Below, piece by piece: positions 1-5,402 of a stretch of 7,543 nt of DNA. The stretch is taken from contig JBAUID010000238.1 in the NCBI GenBank assembly GCA_049680625.1, forward strand, positions 1 to 7,543, read 5' to 3'. The notes below the pieces were generated by a model. That model searched no databases. It was not told the origin of the DNA and worked only from the letters and a program-made list of their open reading frames with translations. The stretch is from JAUIAI01 sp049680625. Lineage in GTDB: Bacteria > Pseudomonadota > Gammaproteobacteria > Burkholderiales > Burkholderiaceae_E. A program made the translations under genes and the position numbers. The first letter of the stretch is position 1, and every line of letters begins with the position of its first letter.

Positions 1-579
1 AAGGCCGAGATCATTACGATGCGAAACCCCGGCGTTGATGCAGCCAACCGCGCCGGCCAGTACGTCGAACCAGAAGACTGGAATGCGTTGATTTCTGATC
101 CCGATGTGGTGGTGATTGATACCCGAAACGACTACGAAGTTGCGATTGGAACGTTTCGAAATTCAATCGACCCGAAGACCCGGCAATTCAGTGATTTGTC
201 AGCCTGGGTTGATAAGCAGGACGTGCTAAAGGACAAACCGCGGGTAGCCATGTTTTGCACGGGTGGAATTCGATGCGAAAAATCCACAGCCTTGCTCAGG
301 GCCAAAGGTTTCGACGACGTGTATCACCTGCGTGGCGGCATTTTGAAATACCTTGAGAAAATACCACCACAGAACAGCTTGTTTGACGGTGAGTGTTTTG
401 TTTTTGACGAGCGCGTCTCTGTTGACCACCACCTCAGACAAGGTCACTACCTGATGTGCTATGGCTGCGGGCGCCCGATAGATAAGAATGATGCCAATGC
501 TGAAAACTATGTACGGGCTCAGTCCTGCCCTAATTGCGCTGAAAAATCCGAGGCCAACACCAATTACCAACAGGAATGA
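1..579 (+). CDS. trhO: tRNA uridine(34) hydroxylase TrhO-like rhodanese protein (3' part)
   Basis: This is the C-terminal 192 residues of a TrhO/YceA (UPF0176) protein; the reading frame is open to the window's left edge, so the true start lies outside. Family knowledge: TrhO hydroxylates U34 of certain tRNAs using oxygen, the first step towards 5-(carboxy)methoxyuridine, in the cytoplasm. Family members are about 300-350 residues, so an N-terminal domain of roughly 150 residues is missing. Seen here: a family-typical stretch YVEPEDWNALISDPDV, then DTRNDYE, then a rhodanese active-site loop CTGGIRCEKS with the presumed catalytic Cys at 256-258, then LRGGI. A C-terminal four-cysteine cluster follows (CYGC and CPNC, about 20 residues apart), probably metal binding. 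The ATG at 19 is internal and should not be taken as the start. The stop overlaps the next gene's ATG. Naming is confident; the exact function is by family. Confidence 0.93.
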   Translation, partial: KAEIITMRNPGVDAANRAGQYVEPEDWNALISDPDVVVIDTRNDYEVAIGTFRNSIDPKTRQFSDLSAWVDKQDVLKDKPRVAMFCTGGIRCEKSTALLRAKGFDDVYHLRGGILKYLEKIPPQNSLFDGECFVFDERVSVDHHLRQGHYLMCYGCGRPIDKNDANAENYVRAQSCPNCAEKSEANTNYQQE

Positions 580-1268
580 AAGCCACTGAACTGACACCTG
601 CTCAGCTGCCGATTCTGTATTCGTTTCGGCGCTGTCCGTACGCCATGCGCACTCGGATGACCCTATGGCATGCCGGCCTGGCTTGCGAGCTGCGTGAAGT
701 GAGTTTGCGAAACAAACCGGAGGAAATGCTGGCTGCTTCACCCAAAGGGACTGTACCCGTTCTAATCGATACCGACGGGACGGTTTTTGACGAGAGCCTT
801 GACATCATGCGTTGGGCGTTAAAGAGAAACGACCCGGAGCAATGGTTGCAACCGGAAACGGGTGACGCAGCAGAAATGTTCCAGTTGATCACTCTGTTTG
901 ACGACAGATTCAAAATCCACCTGGACAGGTATAAGTACGCATCCCGCTACGCAGCAGAAAACAACGGCCTTGGTGTTGACTCACTGGAACATCGCCAGCA
1001 GGCCCTGGATCTTGTTGCGAACAATCTCGCCCCGCGGTTGGAGAAACAAACATATTTGTTCGGGTCGAAGTTAACAATAGCCGACGTCGCCATTTCCCCA
1101 TTCATGCGGCAATTCGCCAATACCGAACCCCATTGGTTCGCTGACAACGTGAACCAGGACGTCCAAAACTGGCTAAGTCGATTCTTACAGCTAGCGATAT
1201 TTGAGCAAAGCATGAAAAAATATGACCTCTGGCAAAGCGGTGGAGTTGGAGTTCGTTTTTCAACGTAG
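576..1268 (+). CDS. Glutathione S-transferase-like protein with N-terminal thioredoxin fold
   Basis: A 230-residue cytosolic protein with the two-domain GST layout and usual GST length. N-terminal thioredoxin-like domain, about residues 11-85: the active-site region is SFRRCPYAMR with Cys20, as in cysteine-type GSTs and glutaredoxin-2-like enzymes; KGTVPVL carries the cis-proline (Pro61), and FDES (residues 71-74) is the glutathione gamma-glutamyl binding Glu-Ser. The C-terminal helical domain carries the LTIADVAISPF N-capping box around residues 166-176. The Cys suggests thiol transferase or deglutathionylation chemistry rather than classic conjugation; the substrate is unknown. The ATG overlaps the upstream stop as ATGA. 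The best Shine-Dalgarno-like bases (AGGA, 572-575) touch the ATG, so translation probably depends on coupling to trhO. No signal peptide is visible. Confidence 0.9.
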   Translation: MKATELTPAQLPILYSFRRCPYAMRTRMTLWHAGLACELREVSLRNKPEEMLAASPKGTVPVLIDTDGTVFDESLDIMRWALKRNDPEQWLQPETGDAAEMFQLITLFDDRFKIHLDRYKYASRYAAENNGLGVDSLEHRQQALDLVANNLAPRLEKQTYLFGSKLTIADVAISPFMRQFANTEPHWFADNVNQDVQNWLSRFLQLAIFEQSMKKYDLWQSGGVGVRFST

Positions 1269-1412
1269 GCCCATACACAAAATTGCTAAAAATCCAGAGA
1301 ATTTCATCTGCATAAATAGCAACTAATCTGATATGCGTGAAATCGAAACAATGCCACCCTGACAACGGTGATGTAAACTCAACACAGGTTTCGCCCGCGA
1401 CTAGAGATCCAC
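1269..1412. other. Intergenic spacer between housekeeping pair and glycan genes
   Basis: About 140 non-coding bases, AT-richer than the flanks. It holds the imperfect dyad listed separately. A TTGCTA at 1283-1288 resembles a -35 box, but no good -10 box lies 16-18 bases downstream; CATAAA at 1311-1316 is 22 bases away. I therefore do not call a promoter. No stem followed by a T-run is present, so no intrinsic terminator is called for the GST gene either. Confidence 0.6.
1301..1343. repeat. Imperfect inverted repeat in intergenic spacer
   Basis: ATTTCA (1301-1306) pairs with TGAAAT (1338-1343), and GCATA (1310-1314) pairs with TATGC (1332-1336). Between the two stem segments are three bases on the left arm (1307-1309) and one on the right (1337), allowing one T-G wobble. 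The loop is 17 bases. There is no T-run after it, so it does not look like a Rho-independent terminator. It could be a regulator binding site or a 5' leader hairpin for the gene at 1413; this is inference and chance is possible. Confidence 0.35.
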
Positions 1413-2399
1413 TTGCCCCTCGCCGTAATTATTGTCAGTTTCGAGTCTGTTCAATTGTTGCCTCAATCCGTTGCCAGTGCGATTGAGCAAACGCAACCTG
1501 GGGACACCGTCATTTTGTGGGACAACGGTAGCGGGCTATCTACACAGCAGTGTCTGAATTCTTTGCAGTCAAAATGGCCTGACTTGAACATCCACCGTTC
1601 ACCGAAGAACCTTGGATTTGCCGGTGGGAACAATAAGGCGGCGATGCTGGTGCCCAAACATGATCTGTTGCTGCTTAATCCAGATGCGATTTTACAGCCG
1701 GGCGCACTTAACGCAATGCGCACAGCACTAGAAGACAATGCCAGAACGGCGGCGGTTGGCGCGGTACAGTTCAGCCTTGATATACAAACAATCGACGGCC
1801 TGGGGGACGCTTACCACTTCACGGGCCTGCCTTGGCGATCAGCATTTGGAGCACCCGCGTCACAATTGACCACGATTTTGAATGATCACGGTAAACGAAC
1901 GAGCCCCATATTCTCAGCATGTGGTGCAGCGGCGCTTTATCGACGTTGCGCATGGGATGCCGCCAATGGATTTGATATCGACTATTTCTGCTATTGCGAG
2001 GACGTTGACCTGGGGTTCCGTCTTCGCCTGGCCGGATGGGATTGTTTGCGTGCCAATGCCGCCCACGTACTACACGCCGGCTCGTTAAGCACGGGAAAAG
2101 ACAGCGATTTTTCGGTCTATCACGGGCACCGTAATCTGGTGTGGACCTTCGTGAAGAACATGCCAACTGTTTTGTTAGCTTTATTTCTGCTGCCCCATCT
2201 GCTAATGAACGCGTTGGCGATGATTCACTATCTACTTTTGGGGCGCGGCAAAACCATCGCCCACGCCAAGTGGGATGCCTTCAAAGGGCTTCCAGGTGCA
2301 TGGAAAAAACGTGCCAGAATCCACCAGAGCCGCCGTATATCATCATGGCAACTTTGGAAGATTCTGAGCAAAAGTCCATTGAAGACAAAAAATGCATGA
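1413..2399 (+). CDS. GT2 glycosyltransferase, rhamnosyltransferase-like, TTG start
   Basis: A 328-residue family 2 (GT-A fold) glycosyltransferase, expected to move a sugar from a nucleotide donor to a lipid-linked or growing glycan on the cytoplasmic face of the inner membrane. Seen: VIIVSF (5-10), WDNGSG (36-41), NLGFAGGNN (66-74) and LNPDA (88-92, at the metal/nucleotide DxD position), typical of the WbbL/RfbN-type rhamnosyltransferase group; CGAAALYRR (170-178); YCEDVDLGFRLRLAGW (194-209) with the catalytic-loop Glu-Asp. HRNLVWTFVKNMP precedes a hydrophobic segment at about 252-276, which probably anchors the protein to the membrane. Start: the frame is closed by a TAA at 1374-1376 and the only usual start codon before the conserved beta strand is the TTG at 1413, with a weak purine stretch (AGAG, about 1403) upstream. 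The donor sugar cannot be read from sequence. The epimerase gene follows 18 bases later, probably on the same transcript. Confidence 0.88.
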   Translation: MPLAVIIVSFESVQLLPQSVASAIEQTQPGDTVILWDNGSGLSTQQCLNSLQSKWPDLNIHRSPKNLGFAGGNNKAAMLVPKHDLLLLNPDAILQPGALNAMRTALEDNARTAAVGAVQFSLDIQTIDGLGDAYHFTGLPWRSAFGAPASQLTTILNDHGKRTSPIFSACGAAALYRRCAWDAANGFDIDYFCYCEDVDLGFRLRLAGWDCLRANAAHVLHAGSLSTGKDSDFSVYHGHRNLVWTFVKNMPTVLLALFLLPHLLMNALAMIHYLLLGRGKTIAHAKWDAFKGLPGAWKKRARIHQSRRISSWQLWKILSKSPLKTKNA

Positions 2400-2417
2400 A
2401 CAAGAGGTTAGCGCAAC

Positions 2418-3335
2418 ATGAAAGTGCTCATTTTGGGCGGAAACGGTTTCATTGGTGGGCACCTTGTCGACGCCTTTCAACTATCCGGGTCGAAGGTCAG
2501 AGTCCTGGACAGGCCTCATAGCTTGCGCACAAAACCTATTGCCGGGGTTGATTATCGTCACGCTGATTTCCAGGATCAGGCTTCCTTAGCAGAAGCCTTG
2601 GTGGACATTGACCTGGTATTGCATCTGGTCAGTTCAACCGTTCCGAGCACGTCGAACCTGGATCCGATCGCTGACATCGAAAGTAACTTGGTAGGCAGTG
2701 TTCGCCTACTTCAACAAATGCGCCAAGTCGGTACGCCTCGAATCATTTTTCTGTCTTCAGGTGGCACTGTTTATGGTAATCCCAAACAATTGCCCGTCAG
2801 CGAATCGCATCCATTGCAACCAATTTCATCGTATGGAGTCGTCAAGGTAGCTATTGAAAACTATCTGAACATGTATCAAGTGCTCTACGGATTGTCCAGC
2901 ACAGTTTTGCGCGTGTCGAACCCCTACGGCCCGCGTCAGGCGCATATTGGTGTGCAAGGTGCCATCCCTACATTCTTCAACCGGATTCTGAGCGAGGAAT
3001 CGATTAAAATCTGGGGCGAAGGCGAAATCATCCGTGACTATATTTTCATCGACGATTTAGTCCAGGCCATCATGGCTGCTGCCAATCAATCGGTGAATGG
3101 GGTATTCAACATCGGCGCCGGATCGGGCGTCTCTCTGATCGATTTACTTAAAACCGTTGGAGAAGTCGCCCAGGCAACGCCGAAAATAGAATTCCTGGCA
3201 GCACGCGACTTCGACGTGAAAGAAACTTACCTGGATATCACCAAGGCGAAAACCCATTTGGGCTGGAAACCCACGGTCAGTCTACGGGACGGCTGTGAAC
3301 GATATTGGGCTTGGCTTAAATCAGCGCAGCTTTGA
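2418..3335 (+). CDS. NAD-dependent sugar epimerase/dehydratase (GalE-like extended SDR)
   Basis: A 305-residue extended short-chain dehydrogenase, slightly shorter than E. coli GalE (338), probably interconverting or dehydrating a nucleotide sugar in the cytoplasm to feed the neighbouring glycosyltransferases. Seen: Rossmann GGNGFIGG (7-14, GxxGxxG); Asp31 at the end of strand 2, the usual ribose-binding acid for NAD; HADFQD (48-53); SSGGTVYG (113-120); the catalytic YGVVK (139-143, YxxxK); NPYGPRQ (168-174); WGEGEIIRDYIFIDDL (199-214), typical of nucleotide-sugar epimerases; and the C-terminal LGWKPTVSLRDG. The position matching the GalE catalytic Ser124 seems to be Gly115, with Thr117 nearby as a possible substitute. 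AGAGG at 2403-2407 is a good Shine-Dalgarno, 10 bases before the ATG. The exact substrate (UDP- or dTDP-sugar, C4 or other epimerisation) is not decidable from this sequence. Confidence 0.88.
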   Translation: MKVLILGGNGFIGGHLVDAFQLSGSKVRVLDRPHSLRTKPIAGVDYRHADFQDQASLAEALVDIDLVLHLVSSTVPSTSNLDPIADIESNLVGSVRLLQQMRQVGTPRIIFLSSGGTVYGNPKQLPVSESHPLQPISSYGVVKVAIENYLNMYQVLYGLSSTVLRVSNPYGPRQAHIGVQGAIPTFFNRILSEESIKIWGEGEIIRDYIFIDDLVQAIMAAANQSVNGVFNIGAGSGVSLIDLLKTVGEVAQATPKIEFLAARDFDVKETYLDITKAKTHLGWKPTVSLRDGCERYWAWLKSAQL

Positions 3336-3364
3336 GGCGTCACTTGCGAAATACGCGAGACGCC
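3336..3364. terminator. GC-rich hairpin at convergent junction, possible bidirectional terminator
   Basis: GGCGTC (3336-3341) pairs perfectly with GACGCC (3359-3364). After a two-base bulge the stem continues as TTGCG (3344-3348) with CGCGA (3354-3358), including one T-G wobble, around the loop AAATA. It begins directly after the epimerase stop codon and lies between two convergent genes, a common place for a shared terminator. Neither strand has a T-run after the stem, so it is not a textbook intrinsic terminator; it may act as a transcript 3' end stabiliser instead. Confidence 0.45.
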
Positions 3365-3374
3365 AGTACCTGGC
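3362..3374. repeat. Short perfect hairpin GCCAG-TAC-CTGGC
   Basis: A perfect 5-base stem with a 3-base loop, sharing its first three bases (GCC, 3362-3364) with the right arm of the neighbouring larger hairpin. The two structures therefore exclude each other at their edge in one molecule. It lies 15 bases from the stop of the - strand glycosyltransferase gene and could contribute to termination or 3' end protection. It is short enough that chance is possible. Confidence 0.35.
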
Positions 3375-3388
3375 AAGATACAGGAAAC

Positions 3389-4180
3389 CTAAAGGTATTG
3401 GTTAGAGCGAAGAAACCGGTCAGCGCTGTCGACCGAGTCAATTGATAAGTCATCTTCAAGCACTTTAAATATCTTCCTAATTTCGATGTCTTGTAATGTA
3501 CGGGACTCGCTAATTGTGTTGCTGCCGTGAACCCGATAATAGGTGAGGTATTCAGCAATGTACCTCACCTTTCCCTGCATCATGCACCGAATAGCGAAAT
3601 CCCAGTCGTGGGCGTAGCGATAGTCCCGGAACCCCCCGACTTGCTCCCAAAGCGACTTCTTAAACAGCATGTTACTGGTAGTTGCGATGTAGTTTTGAGA
3701 GAACATCATTAGCAATAATCGCTTGTCCGCGACGGGTTCGCCAGTGAATGGCGGAAACGGGTATTGAGGGTCAAGGAACGCCCGTTTTCTTCCAATGGTT
3801 GTTGAATCACCATCAATGATTGCAAGATTTCCGAAGCAAAAATCAAATTGAAACATCTTGGATAAATTGCGAATCACTGAAAAACGCCCAGGCACAAATT
3901 TGTCATCTGAGTTCAACACCGCTACCCAATCGTTTCGCACTGCATTCGTTAGCCGATTTAGCATTGCGTGGGCACCCACATTTACTGCCGGTTTTTCCGT
4001 TAAATTGCGCACTTTGCCGGGAAATCTCTTTGCCGCCAATTCGATGATCTGCGCCGATCTATCTCGAGACCCGTCGTCCGCGATAAGCACTTCGCTAACA
4101 AGGTTGTCTGAAAGTACAGACACAAGGGCTTCGTCCAAATATTTATCATGGTTGTAAACGGGAATCACAACGGAAAACAT
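3389..4180 (-). CDS. GT2 glycosyltransferase, compact single-domain
   Basis: A 263-residue family 2 (GT-A) glycosyltransferase, close to a bare catalytic domain. Seen: FSVVIPVYNHDKYLDEAL at the N-terminus; ADDGSRD (34-40) for the nucleotide; VLNSDDKF (88-95) as the DxD-type metal site; TTSNMLFKKS (167-176); AHDWDFAIRCM (190-200), the catalytic acid region; and YYRVHGSNT (214-222), a frequent closing motif of this subgroup. No membrane segment or signal peptide is evident, so it is likely cytosolic or peripheral at the inner membrane. It is the last gene of the - strand block: its ATG lies 4 bases after the upstream TAG, and its Shine-Dalgarno overlaps the end of that gene, which implies translational coupling. 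It would add one sugar to the cluster's glycan; donor and linkage are unknown. The C-terminal 40 residues are acidic and have no recognised motif. Confidence 0.87.
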   Translation of the reverse strand: MFSVVIPVYNHDKYLDEALVSVLSDNLVSEVLIADDGSRDRSAQIIELAAKRFPGKVRNLTEKPAVNVGAHAMLNRLTNAVRNDWVAVLNSDDKFVPGRFSVIRNLSKMFQFDFCFGNLAIIDGDSTTIGRKRAFLDPQYPFPPFTGEPVADKRLLLMMFSQNYIATTSNMLFKKSLWEQVGGFRDYRYAHDWDFAIRCMMQGKVRYIAEYLTYYRVHGSNTISESRTLQDIEIRKIFKVLEDDLSIDSVDSADRFLRSNQYL

Positions 4181-4184
4181 CCGT

Positions 4185-5402
4185 CTACCCTTTTAGCCAA
4201 TGATAAATAGAGCGTGCCCGCTTACTACTTGCCAATCGAGATCGAATCTTGTGGCGCGCGCCGTTCGAAACCTGCTGCCAATTTGGCTCGGCTTTCAGCA
4301 TAGCGTTATTCAGGTACGTCATCGGGGCGACGGTTGACAGTTGTTCGTGCTCAACTACTTTTGCCATTCGCCGATCGAATAATTCCAACGCATAGGTGTA
4401 ACCGGCTGAGCGATTCGCCTCTTCCATATCGTATGACCAGATAATGCCCTTGTGGTACGCCAATTCAAACGCCGCACCGATAAAAGCGGTATGCCAGGCT
4501 TGCGAACCCAACTGCCCACTGCGGTCAGTCAGCCGTGCGGATGCAAAGATGCCTTCAATAACGGCTAGCTGGTCTGGCTGCGATTGTTCTTGAGATAAAT
4601 CGACGGGTTGACTCATTGCATCAACCAAACTTGACACACCAACGATCCCGGCCGTTTCCGGATGTTTATTAACCAATATATTGGCCATCATTCCCGCGGC
4701 AAACTGCCGACCGAGAAAACCTTCAACGTTGTACGGATGATCATGCTCAGCAACCGATGTTGGAGCATACAGAACATCAAACTTCCCAAGTTTCTTACCA
4801 AGGCGTAGTGCAAATTCGCCATCCTCAAACGCCGCGCAGCGGAAATCAGAGCTAAAACCCTCTCGGGACCACTCGTTAACTGCTGACCGCTTTATTGATA
4901 CGTTGCAGGTATAAAAAAAGCGCCAATCGTATCGGGCAAACGGCCGCATATGTGCATAACCAAATTGCTGACCACCTTCACCTTGAATCATCGACATCAC
5001 AAATGAGATTGGATACTCTTTTCGACGTGGCCAGATCATCTTTCCCAAAACCGCTAGTGTTGGCTCTCGGTATTGTTCGTGGATACGGATATGGGTCTCA
5101 AAGAATTCGGTAGATGTTGGGCAGCTGTCGTCACCAACGAATAAAAGGACATCGCCGTTAGCCATCGCCGCGCCAACATTGCGTGCATTCCCCGGCCCGC
5201 CATTCTCAATAGATTGAAATCTAACCCGCGAATCTTTTGCGGCAACCTGGGTTAAGTAGTCAGCGGTAGAGTCACTCGAACCGTCATCAATAATGATGTA
5301 GTCCACCGGCAAGTGCTGGGATAGTCGCAACCCCTCGGTTAGCGAGCGCTCCAGAGTCTCACGACGATTATATGTTGGCAGAACTATTGAAAGAGTTGTC
5401 AT
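4185..5402 (-). CDS. GT2 glycosyltransferase with unrecognised C-terminal extension
   Basis: A 405-residue protein. Residues 1 to about 235 form a GT-A family 2 domain: LSIVLPTYNRRETLERSL; IIIDDGSSDST (36-46); GGPGNARNVGAA (68-79); VLLFVGDDSCP (85-95, DxD-type site); FYTCNVSIKRS (163-173); and FEDGEFALRL (192-201). HDHPYN follows at about 220-225. The remaining 170 residues are probably mostly helical, end in a basic tail rich in Arg and Lys, and match no domain I recognise. Start choice: an upstream in-frame ATG would give 16 more residues, but the ATG at 5402-5400 overlaps the upstream stop as ATGA and places the conserved LSIVLPTYN strand at the very N-terminus, as usual in this family. 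It is the middle gene of a tight - strand operon. Sugar donor and acceptor are unknown. No signal peptide is visible. Confidence 0.88.
   Translation of the reverse strand: MTTLSIVLPTYNRRETLERSLTEGLRLSQHLPVDYIIIDDGSSDSTADYLTQVAAKDSRVRFQSIENGGPGNARNVGAAMANGDVLLFVGDDSCPTSTEFFETHIRIHEQYREPTLAVLGKMIWPRRKEYPISFVMSMIQGEGGQQFGYAHMRPFARYDWRFFYTCNVSIKRSAVNEWSREGFSSDFRCAAFEDGEFALRLGKKLGKFDVLYAPTSVAEHDHPYNVEGFLGRQFAAGMMANILVNKHPETAGIVGVSSLVDAMSQPVDLSQEQSQPDQLAVIEGIFASARLTDRSGQLGSQAWHTAFIGAAFELAYHKGIIWSYDMEEANRSAGYTYALELFDRRMAKVVEHEQLSTVAPMTYLNNAMLKAEPNWQQVSNGARHKIRSRLASSKRARSIYHWLKG
4188..4194 (-). promoter_or_regulatory. Shine-Dalgarno inside the preceding gene's 3' end
   Basis: On the - strand this reads AAAAGGG, with 7 bases to the ATG at 4180-4178. 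It lies within the last codons of the upstream glycosyltransferase gene (stop TAG at 4187-4185), so the two genes are probably translated in a coupled way. It supports 4180 as the correct start. Confidence 0.6.

Noticed and set aside
19..21. ATG at 19 as the start of the TrhO-like gene
   Set aside because: The six codons before it (K A E I I T) are open and fit the family sequence, and a 186-residue protein would lack the family's N-terminal domain.
226..741. A 171-residue reading frame on the - strand across the trhO and GST genes
   Set aside because: It runs antisense to two well-supported genes and shows no recognisable motif; it is a shadow of their codon use.
1283..1316. Possible promoter TTGCTA ... 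CATAAA
   Set aside because: The spacing is 22 bases and the -10 match is weak.
2141..2521. A 126-residue + strand frame bridging the GT2 and epimerase genes
   Set aside because: It overlaps both in another frame, has no domain signal, and its internal ATG at 2396 is out of frame with the epimerase.
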